64,000 nucleotides of DNA from Streptosporangium roseum DSM 43021 (GTDB taxonomy: Bacteria > Actinomycetota > Actinomycetes > Streptosporangiales > Streptosporangiaceae): assembly GCF_000024865.1 (NCBI RefSeq), contig NC_013595.1:1922001-1986000 (forward strand). The letters are read 5' to 3'. The first letter of the stretch is position 1; each line of letters begins with the position of its first letter. A program made the position numbers and the translations under genes. Below are positions 1 through 8,031 of the stretch, piece after piece. The notes under the pieces are model-generated. The model was not told the origin of the DNA, made no database searches, and saw only the letters and a list, made by a program, of their open reading frames with translations.

Positions 1-218
1 GCCGAGGCGTATTCGGCGACGGCGTCGACGCCCACGGAGCGCAGGCGCAGCGCGGCGACCCCGGCGGCATACCGGGAACTGCCCATGCCGAGGAAGAGCA
101 CCCGCCGGATCCCGGCCGGGAGCCCCTCGAACGGGTCGCCGGACTCCAGGGCGCTCGCCAGATCGGCCAGCGCGGCGGGCTTGGCCTCCAGATCGGCGAG
201 GTACAGCTCGGGGTTCAC
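1..218 (-). CDS. SIS (sugar isomerase) domain protein, N-terminal part
   Basis: Minus-strand gene that runs off the left edge; only the first 72 codons are present. The GTG start at 218 has a good AAGGAG ribosome site five bases upstream. The protein begins MNPELYLADLEAKP and reaches the first beta strand and glycine turn of a SIS phosphosugar-binding fold (VLFLGMGSSRYAAG, residues about 45-58). Such proteins isomerise or deaminate amino-sugar phosphates. The next gene is a glucosamine-kinase-like phosphotransferase on the same strand, 132 bp upstream, which supports an amino-sugar role. Exact substrate unknown. Confidence 0.8.
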   Translation of the reverse strand, partial: MNPELYLADLEAKPAALADLASALESGDPFEGLPAGIRRVLFLGMGSSRYAAGVAALRLRSVGVDAVAEYAS

Positions 219-350
219 TTTTTCTCCTTGGGTTCAGTTGGCCGGCGCCCGGATTCCGCCGGCCGGCACGGGGATCGATCGGACACCGGGTCCGGATCCG
301 GCGGGGTCACGGTTGCCGGAGGACGGTCCTGCCGCCGGAGGACGGTCGTG

Positions 351-1574
351 TCACCGGTACCAGGACCGTAGGACGCCCATGGGGGCGTAACGCCAGCGGG
401 GCAGGTGGCGGGCGGCGTAGATGAGCTCCCTGCACTCCTGCTCGATCTCGAATGGGCGCAGCAGGGAACGGTCCAGCAGGGAGGCGTGGCCGTGCTCGGC
501 GAGGCGGGCGAGGTAGGCGGTCTCCAGCGCCTCGCGGGCGGCGACGGCCCACGCGGAGATCACGAGGGGGTGGGCGTCGCGGCGCTTCACGGCGACCTGG
601 CCGACGTGTTCCAGGCTGGTGATGAGCTGGGCGAGGTCGCGGGCGGCGGGCTGGAAGGGGTCGGCGCCGGTGACCGTCGGATTGCCGTCGAAGTCGATCA
701 CCGCGTAGCCGTCCCGCCAGCGCAGCGTCTGGCCCACGTGCAGGTCGCCGTGGATGCGGATCAGCGGGGTGGCGTCCGCCCAGGCCAGGGGGGCCAGCTC
801 GGCGCGGAGCGCGTCGGCGTGGGCCGCGAGCCAGTCGCCGTCCTCGCCGTCGGTCAGCGCGAGCGCCTCCTCCAGGGCCTCTCCGGCACGGACGGACCAG
901 GCGGTCGTCCCGGTCTTCGGGACGGCGGGCGTCTGCCGTACGGGGTCGGGGAAGGTCGCGGACGGGGTGGCCATCGCGGCGTGCAGGTCGGCGGCCAGGA
1001 CGCCCAGGTCGGCGGCGAACTCCGTGCCGCCGGAGACGGCCTCGTCCACGCACCACTCCCAGCCGTCCCTGGCGTCGGGAAGGTAGGCGGTGACCAGGGC
1101 GAGCAGCAGCTCGCCGTCGTCGCCGCGCCGGGAGACGGCCGCGTACGGCGTGGCGGTGGCGGTGAAGCCGACCGAGGTCAGGTGGGCGAACACGTCCGGG
1201 GTCGGCTGGGGGAGCGGCGCCGGTGGGGTGAGCCACTTGACGACCACGCTCTCGCCGACGACAACCGAGCGGTTGGTCTGGTCCACGTCGAAGCCGCGCT
1301 CGGTGGCCGGAAAGGGGCCGTCAGCCGGTAACAGTTGAACGTCGATTGAAAAACCTGGTGCCGACAGGTCTGGCAGCGGGTGGAAGTGGCGGACCGTGAA
1401 CGGGCTGGAGGCATCGCAGCTCAGGGCCGCGACGAGCTCGCTGGTCCGCCCGTCGCCGGCGCGCGGCACGGTGTCGAGCCGATCCCATATTGAACGCTGA
1501 TTCAACAAACAGACCAAACTTCCCAGGGGTGATGTCCGGCAAAGTCTTGCCCAAGTTATTCTTGGCTGCAACAC
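351..1574 (-). CDS. glucosamine-kinase/maltokinase-like phosphotransferase
   Basis: APH-fold small-molecule kinase of up to 407 aa. The catalytic loop is RIHGDLHVGQTLR (H275, D277) and the metal-binding segment is VIDFDGNP (D294-P299). This matches the actinobacterial glucosamine kinase signature (HGDxHxGQ with DFDGxP), a branch related to maltokinase Mak. The neighbouring SIS gene on the same strand fits phosphorylation of an amino sugar followed by isomerisation. The start is uncertain: the first 25-35 codons look unlike protein, and TTG near 1505 or GTG at 1469 could be the true start. Maltokinase is the main alternative, but no treS, glgE or glgB is present. Confidence 0.75.
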   Translation of the reverse strand: MLQPRITWARLCRTSPLGSLVCLLNQRSIWDRLDTVPRAGDGRTSELVAALSCDASSPFTVRHFHPLPDLSAPGFSIDVQLLPADGPFPATERGFDVDQTNRSVVVGESVVVKWLTPPAPLPQPTPDVFAHLTSVGFTATATPYAAVSRRGDDGELLLALVTAYLPDARDGWEWCVDEAVSGGTEFAADLGVLAADLHAAMATPSATFPDPVRQTPAVPKTGTTAWSVRAGEALEEALALTDGEDGDWLAAHADALRAELAPLAWADATPLIRIHGDLHVGQTLRWRDGYAVIDFDGNPTVTGADPFQPAARDLAQLITSLEHVGQVAVKRRDAHPLVISAWAVAAREALETAYLARLAEHGHASLLDRSLLRPFEIEQECRELIYAARHLPRWRYAPMGVLRSWYR

Positions 1575-1648
1575 TCCTGTTTCGGTCTGCCGTGTCCGTA
1601 ACGGCCGGTCTACCCTAATTACACTTGAAATTTGAAGGAGTAGCGGTC

Positions 1649-2776
1649 GTGTCCCGTGCCCGGTACACCCGTCGTCTTCCGGCCGCCGCCCTGGTCGCCG
1701 GTCTCGCTCTCGCCGTTTCGGCCTGTGGCGGAGGGTCCACGGACACCGCCGCCGCGCCCGCCGCGAGCGCCTCGTCCGCCCAGCTCGACCCGAACATGGA
1801 TCTGTCCAAGCAGAGCCTCACCATTTCGGTCTGGCCGGGTTACACCCCCGAAGACCTTCCCAAGCGGGTCAAGGACAAACTCAAGACCGAGCTCAAGGTC
1901 ACCCTGCACGACACCAACGAGATCATCATGGGCAAGCTGACCACCGGGGCCGACACCGGTCTCGACGTCGCCTTCGTCTCCGGCCAGTACGCCCAGGCCC
2001 TCAACGAGGCCGGGCTGCTGGAGCCGATCCACCCCGAGCTCATCCCCAACCTGGCCAACCTCTACCCCGAGGCCAAGGAGCTCTCCTACGACAAGGGTAA
2101 CGTCTTCTCCGTCCCCTACACCTGGGGCACCACCGGCATCTGCTACCGCAGCGACCTGGTGAAGACGCCGCCGACGAGCTGGAACGACATCCTCAACCCG
2201 CCGGCCGAGGCGAAGAAGAAGGTCACCATGATGACCACCGAGCGCTGGCTGGCCCTGCCCGCCGTCAAGGCGCTCGGCCTGTCGGTCAACACCAAGAGCG
2301 ACGACGATCTGGCCAAGATCAAGGCGAAGCTGATCGAGGCCAAGCCCAACCTGCTCCGCTACGACGACGTCGACTTCGGCAAGCGCCTCATCAGCGGCGA
2401 GGCCGTGATGGTCGAGGCGTGGGACGGCTGGTGCCCGACCAGCGAGAAGAACATCGAGTTCGTGGTGCCGAAGGAGGGCAGCGACCTCTGGGTGGACACG
2501 ATGGTCGTGCTGAAGTCCTCCAAGAACAAGGAAGCCGCGCACGCGTTCGTCAACTTCATCCTGGACCCGGAGATCCACGGCTGGGCCGCGCAGAACATCC
2601 TCTACAAGGTCCCGAACAAGGCCGCCATGGACGCCCTCCCCGCGGACCTCAAGGAGAAGAACAAGCCGCTCAACATGAGCCCGTCGCAGCTCCTCGCGGG
2701 CGAGTCCATCATCGACCTCGGCGAGGACTCCACCAAGTTCACCCGCCTGGCCACCGAGGTTCAGGCCGCGAAGTGA
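1649..2776 (+). CDS. potD: polyamine-type ABC transporter substrate-binding lipoprotein
   Basis: PotD/PotF-family extracellular solute-binding protein of 375 aa. GTG at 1649 is chosen because GAAGGAG lies eight bases upstream; an in-frame TTG at 1625 precedes that site. The N-terminus is a lipoprotein signal with lipobox LALAVSAC, so the protein is anchored outside the membrane. Segments such as ISVWPGYTPED, VPYTWGTTGI and the tryptophan-rich EAWDGW fit a spermidine/putrescine-binding fold. First gene of a four-gene importer operon with potB, potC and potA. Substrate specificity within the family (putrescine, spermidine or a related cation) is not decided by sequence. Confidence 0.85.
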   Translation: MSRARYTRRLPAAALVAGLALAVSACGGGSTDTAAAPAASASSAQLDPNMDLSKQSLTISVWPGYTPEDLPKRVKDKLKTELKVTLHDTNEIIMGKLTTGADTGLDVAFVSGQYAQALNEAGLLEPIHPELIPNLANLYPEAKELSYDKGNVFSVPYTWGTTGICYRSDLVKTPPTSWNDILNPPAEAKKKVTMMTTERWLALPAVKALGLSVNTKSDDDLAKIKAKLIEAKPNLLRYDDVDFGKRLISGEAVMVEAWDGWCPTSEKNIEFVVPKEGSDLWVDTMVVLKSSKNKEAAHAFVNFILDPEIHGWAAQNILYKVPNKAAMDALPADLKEKNKPLNMSPSQLLAGESIIDLGEDSTKFTRLATEVQAAK

Positions 2777-3648
2777 CAAGCTCTACCGTCTCCGGCGCGA
2801 CCGCGAAACAGCGGTCGCGCCGGTCGCGTGTGCTCGGACGGCTGGCCTTCCTCAGCCCCGGCCTGACCTACCTGATCGTCCTCATGCTGATCCCGCTGGC
2901 GCTGATCGTCAGCTACGCGTTCTTCCGCAGGGGACGGTTCGGCGGGGTCATCTATGAGCTGACCGGGGAGAACTTCACCCGGCTGATCGACCCCATCTAC
3001 CTCGACGTCGTGCTCGACTCGCTGAAGCTGGCCACGGCCGCCACGCTGATCGCCCTGCTGGTCGGCTACCCCACGGCCTACCTGATCGCCCAGCTCCCCG
3101 CGAAGTGGAAGACGGTCGCGCTGATCGCGATCGTGATGCCCTTCTGGACGAACTTCCTGATCCGCATCTACGCCTGGATCGTTCTACTCAGCGGTCCCGG
3201 GCTGGTAAACACGGTTCTGGGCAAGCTCGGCCTGGGGCCGTTCGAGTTCCTCTACAACCAGGGCACGATCGTCACCGGTCTCGTCTACTCCTACCTGCCG
3301 CTCATGGTGCTCCCGCTGTACGCGGCGATCGAGAAGCTGGACCCGCAGCTCCGTGAGGCCTCGGCCAACCTCGGCGCCAGGCCCGCCCGCACGTTCGCCT
3401 CGGTGACGCTGCCGCTGACCCTGCCGGGCGTCATCACCGGCTGCATGTTCGTCTTCGTGCCGAGCTTCGGCAACTTCGTCATCCCCGAGCTGCTCGGCGG
3501 CGGACGCTCGATCATGGTCGGAAACCTGATCAGGGACCAGTTCCTCAAGGCGCGTGACTGGCCGTTCGGCTCCGCCCTCACACTGGCGCTGCTCGCCGTA
3601 CTGATCGTCCTGCTGCTCCTGCAGGCATGGAGTGCCCGTCGTGCGTAA
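2773..3648 (+). CDS. potB: polyamine-type ABC transporter permease
   Basis: PotB-type inner-membrane subunit of 291 aa with about six hydrophobic segments. The GTG start overlaps the potD stop (GTGA), implying translational coupling. The EAA loop that contacts the ATPase is seen as REASANLGARPARTFASVTLPL. The N-terminus is short and basic before the first membrane span (FLSPGLTYLIVLMLIPLAL). It pairs with the next permease to form the channel. The assignment to the polyamine family rests on similarity to PotB/PotH and on operon order. Confidence 0.85.
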   Translation: MTSSTVSGATAKQRSRRSRVLGRLAFLSPGLTYLIVLMLIPLALIVSYAFFRRGRFGGVIYELTGENFTRLIDPIYLDVVLDSLKLATAATLIALLVGYPTAYLIAQLPAKWKTVALIAIVMPFWTNFLIRIYAWIVLLSGPGLVNTVLGKLGLGPFEFLYNQGTIVTGLVYSYLPLMVLPLYAAIEKLDPQLREASANLGARPARTFASVTLPLTLPGVITGCMFVFVPSFGNFVIPELLGGGRSIMVGNLIRDQFLKARDWPFGSALTLALLAVLIVLLLLQAWSARRA

Positions 3649-4414
3649 ACCACGCCTGCTGTACGTCCCCTTCTGGGCGACCTACGTATTCCTGTACACA
3701 CCCATCGTGGTGCTCGTCGTCATGTCGTTCAACGCCGGCAAGTCGCCCTACTCCTTCGACGGCCTCAGCCTGAAGTGGTACGACAAGCTGGCCGGCAACG
3801 CCACCGTCGCGGAGGGCCTGGTCAACACGCTGATCGTGGCCGCCGGATCCACGGTGCTGGCCACGGTGCTCGGCACCCTGCTGGCGGTGGGCCTGGCCCG
3901 CCACACCAAGTCGCGGCTGCTGGACGGGCTCGGCGTGCTGCCGGCCGTACTGCCGGACCTGGTGCTGGCCATCGGCCTGCTGGTGTTCTACGCCATGATC
4001 AAGATGACCCTCGGCCTGCACTCGGTGCTGCTGGCGCACACGGTGTTCGGCATGGCCTTCGTGACCGCGGTGGTCCGCACCCGGCTCACCCACAGCGACA
4101 CCTCCCTGGAGGAGGCGTCCAGGGACCTCGGCGCGACCCCGCTCACCACGTTCGTCCGCGTCACGCTGCCCCAGCTCATGCCGGGCATCGCGGCGGGCGC
4201 CATGCTGGCGTTCACGCTCTCCATCGACGAGTTCGTGATCGCCTTCTTCACGGCGGCCCCGACCACGCCCACCCTGCCCATCGTCATTTACTCAATGGTC
4301 CGCTTCGGGGTCACCCCGGAGATCAACGCGCTGGCGACACTGCTGCTGGCCGTGAGCTTCACCGTGGTGATCGTGGCCCAGCGGATGACCCGACTGACGG
4401 AGTCGCTGTCCTAA
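3632..4414 (+). CDS. potC: polyamine-type ABC transporter permease
   Basis: PotC/PotI-type membrane subunit of up to 260 aa, overlapping the 3' end of potB. Two GTG codons are possible starts: 3632, or 3641, which has GGAG at better spacing. The EAA loop is EEASRDLGATPLTTFVRVTLPQ. The typical C-terminal region FTLSIDEFVIAFF is present, a segment well conserved in PotC. The stop codon shares its last base with the potA ATG, so the four subunits are tightly coupled. Confidence 0.85.
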   Translation: MPVVRKPRLLYVPFWATYVFLYTPIVVLVVMSFNAGKSPYSFDGLSLKWYDKLAGNATVAEGLVNTLIVAAGSTVLATVLGTLLAVGLARHTKSRLLDGLGVLPAVLPDLVLAIGLLVFYAMIKMTLGLHSVLLAHTVFGMAFVTAVVRTRLTHSDTSLEEASRDLGATPLTTFVRVTLPQLMPGIAAGAMLAFTLSIDEFVIAFFTAAPTTPTLPIVIYSMVRFGVTPEINALATLLLAVSFTVVIVAQRMTRLTESLS

Positions 4415-5997
4415 TGCTGCAGATCACAGGTGTCAGCCGCCGGTTCGGCGACGTCACGGCGCTGTCGGAGGTCTCCCTGGAGATCCGGCAGGGGGAGTTC
4501 TTCGCGCTGCTGGGCCCCAGCGGCTGCGGCAAGACCACCCTTCTGCGGATCCTGGCCGGGTTCGAGGCCCCCGACTCGGGCACCGTCACGCTCGACGGTG
4601 AGGACCTGCTCGGCCAGGCGGCGCACCGCCGCCCGGTCAACCTCATGTTCCAGTCCTACGCGCTGTTCCCGCACATGACCGTGGCGAAGAACGTCGCCTA
4701 CGGCCTGGAGCGGGAGAAGCTGCCCAGGGCCGAGATCCGTGAGCGGGTCGAGGAGGTTCTGGAGAAGGTCGGCCTGGCCGCGATGGCCAAGCGCAAGCCG
4801 CAGCAGCTCTCCGGCGGCCAGCGCCAGCGCGTCGCGCTGGCCCGCGCGATCGTGAAGCGGCCGCGCCTGCTGCTGCTGGACGAGCCGCTGTCCGCGCTGG
4901 ACAAGAAGGTGCGCGCGGAGATGCAGCTGGAGCTCAAGCGCCTCCAGAACGAGGTCGGCATCACCTTCGTCGTGGTCACCCACGACCAGGAGGAGGCCAT
5001 GTCGCTGGCCGACCGGATCGCGGTCTTCAGCGCGGGCAAGGTGGAGCAGGTGGACGCGCCGGTGACGCTGTACGAGCGGCCGCGCACGCCGTTCGTGGCC
5101 GACTTCGTGGGCGCCAACAACCTCTTCGAGGGCACGGCGTGCGCGGACGGTCTGTCCAGCGACGGCCTCGGCGTCCTGCCCTGCCTGTCCGACCTGGAGG
5201 AGGGCACGTCCGCGCTGCTCGCCGTACGGCCGGAGCGGCTGAGACTGATCAGCCTCGGCCACGCGCCGGCGGAGGCGGAGAGCGCGGTGACCGCCGGTGA
5301 GGACGTCGCGGACGCCGAGGTCGAGACGGCCGGCGAGGACGCCGAGGGTTCCGAGAGCGTGTCAGCCGACGAGGACACCAAGGACACCGAGGACGTGGCC
5401 GCCGACGAGGGCGCCGAGGATTCCGAGCGTCCCGAGAGCACCGAGGCCACCGAGGACACCAAGGACGTGGCCGCCGACGAGGGCGCCGAGGGTTCCGAGG
5501 GTTCCGAGAGCGTGTCAGCCGCCGGGGACGCCGAGAGCGCTGTGGCCGGCGAGGATGCCGAGGACGCCGAGGACGTGTCAGCCGACGAGGACACCGAGGA
5601 CGCCGATAGCGTGTCAGCCGCGGAGGACGCGGTGGACGCTGAGGCAGTGACGGCCGACGAGAGTGCCGAGGGCGCCGGGGCCGGCGAGGACGTCGAGAGC
5701 GGCGCTGCGGCCGGCGAGGACGCCGAGGATGTGGCGGGCGCCGAGGACGCCGGGGACACCGGGAGCGTGGTGGACGGCGGCGCCGTGGAAGCCGTGGATC
5801 CGGTGGCCGGGGAGGGCGTGCTGCGGGGAGAGGTCGCCGACGTCAGCTTCTACGGAGGCATCTCGCACATCTCCGTCCTCGTGGCCGGACGCCCGGTGCC
5901 GGTCCTGGTGGCCACGCAAGGTGCCACCCAGGTCCAGGCGGGATCCTCGGTCGCCCTCACCTGGGCGCCCGAGGACGGGGTGCTGATCCCTCAATGA
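4414..5997 (+). CDS. potA: polyamine ABC transporter ATPase with long acidic insertion
   Basis: ATP-hydrolysing subunit of the importer, 527 aa instead of the usual 350-380. Walker A (GPSGCGKTT, residues 34-42), the LSGGQ signature (about 132), Walker B (LLLLDEP, D near 156) and the H-loop (THDQEEAM) are intact. A TOBE-type regulatory region starts normally (AVRPERLRLISLG, about 270-281) and resumes at GEVADVSFYGGISHISVLVAG (about 471). Between them lie about 187 residues made almost only of A, D, E, S, G, V and T, in degenerate repeats such as ADEDTKDTEDVAADEGAE. The reading frame stays open, so this looks like a real, recently expanded low-complexity insertion. Convergent with the TetR gene; their 3' ends overlap by seven bases. 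Confidence 0.85.
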   Translation: MLQITGVSRRFGDVTALSEVSLEIRQGEFFALLGPSGCGKTTLLRILAGFEAPDSGTVTLDGEDLLGQAAHRRPVNLMFQSYALFPHMTVAKNVAYGLEREKLPRAEIRERVEEVLEKVGLAAMAKRKPQQLSGGQRQRVALARAIVKRPRLLLLDEPLSALDKKVRAEMQLELKRLQNEVGITFVVVTHDQEEAMSLADRIAVFSAGKVEQVDAPVTLYERPRTPFVADFVGANNLFEGTACADGLSSDGLGVLPCLSDLEEGTSALLAVRPERLRLISLGHAPAEAESAVTAGEDVADAEVETAGEDAEGSESVSADEDTKDTEDVAADEGAEDSERPESTEATEDTKDVAADEGAEGSEGSESVSAAGDAESAVAGEDAEDAEDVSADEDTEDADSVSAAEDAVDAEAVTADESAEGAGAGEDVESGAAAGEDAEDVAGAEDAGDTGSVVDGGAVEAVDPVAGEGVLRGEVADVSFYGGISHISVLVAGRPVPVLVATQGATQVQAGSSVALTWAPEDGVLIPQ

Positions 5998-6599
5998 GAC
6001 GTCTTGAGCGGGTTGTTCGTGACGGTCCTGGCGTAGGTCAGGATCAGCTCCGCCGCCTCCTGCGGGCCGATCACCGGGTGGCGGGCCGTTATGCGATAAC
6101 CGTACGCATCCTCGAGCGCGACCAGGTTGCGCGCGATGAGCAGGGAGTCGCCGGACAGCGTGAAGGTCCCCAGCGCGGAGCCGGTCTCCAGGACGCTCTG
6201 GTACATGGAGACCTGGCGGTCGTAGAGCGTGGTGAGCAGGAGGGCGTACATCCTGTTGCGGGCGGCGGCGCCGCCGAGCTCGTTGAGCAGCCGCACGTCC
6301 GGGTCGTCCGGCCCGTGCGGCAGGCCCGAGCGGATGGTCACGACGAGCTTCTCGACGGGGTCGCGCATGCCGCTGATCCGCTTGAGACGCTGCTCGTAGA
6401 AACGTTCCATCCCGGCGTGGTGAGCGTCCACCAGCAGCTCGCCCAGGTTGGGGTAGTGGTAGAGGACGGCTCCGGAGGTCAGGCCGGCCTCCTCGGCGAC
6501 GTGATTGAGGTGAACTCCCTCGGTGCCGTGCCGGATGATCGCCCGGTGTGCGGCTGCGATGAGATCCAGGCGACGATCCGCCCGCCTCTTGCGCGTCAT
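5991..6599 (-). CDS. TetR family transcriptional regulator
   Basis: 202-aa repressor-like protein with an N-terminal TetR helix-turn-helix (GVHLNHVAEEAGLTSGAVLYHYPN) and an all-helical ligand domain. ATG at 6599 is used; a GTG 24 bases upstream is possible but has no better ribosome site. It is divergent from the glycosyltransferase gene and convergent with potA, so it probably controls one or both transcription units of the polyamine-related locus (inference). The ligand is unknown; BetI-like regulators respond to small cationic metabolites. Confidence 0.8.
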   Translation of the reverse strand: MTRKRRADRRLDLIAAAHRAIIRHGTEGVHLNHVAEEAGLTSGAVLYHYPNLGELLVDAHHAGMERFYEQRLKRISGMRDPVEKLVVTIRSGLPHGPDDPDVRLLNELGGAAARNRMYALLLTTLYDRQVSMYQSVLETGSALGTFTLSGDSLLIARNLVALEDAYGYRITARHPVIGPQEAAELILTYARTVTNNPLKTSH

Positions 6600-6722
6600 A
6601 ATTCCCCGCTCGTCGAAAACCACGCTCTGTGCCGGGGTCCATAGTGACCGCTTTCCGGCGCTTTAGCTAGATCTAAGAATTGAACCATTCTTCAAAGCCA
6701 GAATTCCCTCTCACTTGGAGGC
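6600..6722. promoter_or_regulatory. divergent control region with TetR-operator-like palindromes
   Basis: The intergenic stretch between the divergent TetR and glycosyltransferase genes is locally AT-rich. It contains the inverted repeat AGAAT-N6-ATTCT at 6676-6691 and the eight-base palindrome TAGATCTA at 6668-6675. Their position next to a divergently transcribed TetR gene makes them candidate operators. No footprint evidence exists in the sequence itself. Confidence 0.4.
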
Positions 6723-7997
6723 ATGATGTCTCTCACGATCCTGTTCATGCCGGAGAGCGCCTACGGGCCGACGAACAACTGCATCGGCATCGGTGACATT
6801 CTCCGCAAGCGCGGCCACCGCGTCGTCTTCGCAGCTGAAGCCTCCTGGAAGGGGAAATTGGAGGCTCTTGGATTCGAAGAGGATCTGGTGGATCTCGCGC
6901 CGCCGTCCGAAGAGGAGCAGGACCCCGGACAGTTCTGGAAGGACTTCATCCGGGACACCGCGCCGGAATATCGCAAGTCGACCTCGGCTCAGCTGGAGAC
7001 GGTGACCAAGCCGATCTGGGAGGCGCTCGTCGACGGCGCGAAGTACTGCGAGCCTCAGCTGAAGGCGATTATCGAGCGCGTTCAGCCGGACGTGATCGTC
7101 GAGGACAATGTCATCACCTTCCCGGCGCTGCTCACGGCCGGTAAGCCGTTCGTCCGCATCGTCTCCTGCAACCCGCTGGAGGTGCGCGGCGAGGGCGTCG
7201 CCCCGGTCTTCTCCGGCCTGCCCGCCGACGACCGGTCCGAGTGGGACGCCTTCCGCGCCGAGTACGACCGGACCCACCGCGAGCTCTGGACCGCCTTCAA
7301 CGAGTGGGTCGTCGCCCAGGGCGCCCGGCCGCTGCCCGAGCTGGACTTCATCCACGAGGGCGACCTGAACCTCTACGTCTTCCCGGAGATCGCCGACTAC
7401 ACCGACGCCCGGCCGCTGGACGGCTCCTGGCACCGCCTGGACTCCTCGGTCCGCGAGACCGACGGCGGCTTCGAGCTGCCCGCGTCGCTGGCCGACCGGG
7501 ACGGCGCGCTGGTCTACTTCTCGCTCGGCTCGCTCGGCTCGGCGGACGTCTCGCTGATGCAGCGGGTCATCGACGTGCTCGGCACCACCCCGCACCGGTT
7601 CATCGTCTCCAAGGGCCCGCTGCACGAGGAGATCAAGCTCGCCGACAACATGTGGGGAGCCGAGTTCGTCCCGCAGACGAAGATCATCCCCATGGCGGAC
7701 CTGGTGATCACGCACGGTGGCAACAACACCACCACCGAGGCGCTGCACTTCGGCAAGCCGATGATCCTGCTGCCCCTGTTCTGGGACCAGTACGACAACG
7801 CGCAGCGGATCCACGAGCTCGGCTACGGCGTCCGCCTGGCCACCTACACCTTCACCGACGAAGAGCTGACCGGCGCGCTGGACAGGCTGCTCGGCGACGC
7901 GGGGCTCCGTGAGCGCCTGGCCGCGGCCGGCGAGGAGATCCGCCGGCGTGACGGCCTGCGCAAGGCCGCCGACCTGATCGAGCAGGCCGGCGCCTGA
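6723..7997 (+). CDS. UGT-type (macrolide-like) glycosyltransferase
   Basis: GT-B fold glycosyltransferase of 424 aa, GT1/MGT type. The C-terminal donor-binding motif is THGGNNTTTEALHFGKPMI (about 329-347), followed by LPLFWDQYDNAQRI, the family signature for nucleotide-sugar binding. The N-terminal domain carries the acceptor site. There is a good TTGGAGG ribosome site; ATG at 6723 or 6726 could start. It lies between a TetR regulator and an aldehyde dehydrogenase next to polyamine transport genes. This is an unusual setting; it may inactivate a toxic compound or modify a small metabolite. Acceptor and sugar cannot be read from the sequence. Confidence 0.8.
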   Translation: MMSLTILFMPESAYGPTNNCIGIGDILRKRGHRVVFAAEASWKGKLEALGFEEDLVDLAPPSEEEQDPGQFWKDFIRDTAPEYRKSTSAQLETVTKPIWEALVDGAKYCEPQLKAIIERVQPDVIVEDNVITFPALLTAGKPFVRIVSCNPLEVRGEGVAPVFSGLPADDRSEWDAFRAEYDRTHRELWTAFNEWVVAQGARPLPELDFIHEGDLNLYVFPEIADYTDARPLDGSWHRLDSSVRETDGGFELPASLADRDGALVYFSLGSLGSADVSLMQRVIDVLGTTPHRFIVSKGPLHEEIKLADNMWGAEFVPQTKIIPMADLVITHGGNNTTTEALHFGKPMILLPLFWDQYDNAQRIHELGYGVRLATYTFTDEELTGALDRLLGDAGLRERLAAAGEEIRRRDGLRKAADLIEQAGA

Positions 7998-8031
7998 AGG
8001 CTCTCAGCACCACCATCACAAGGGAAGTTCC

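Noticed and set aside
1619..2779. 386-codon minus-strand frame opposite potD
   Set aside because: Shadow frame rich in V, G, L and R with no domain; potD has a lipobox and family motifs.
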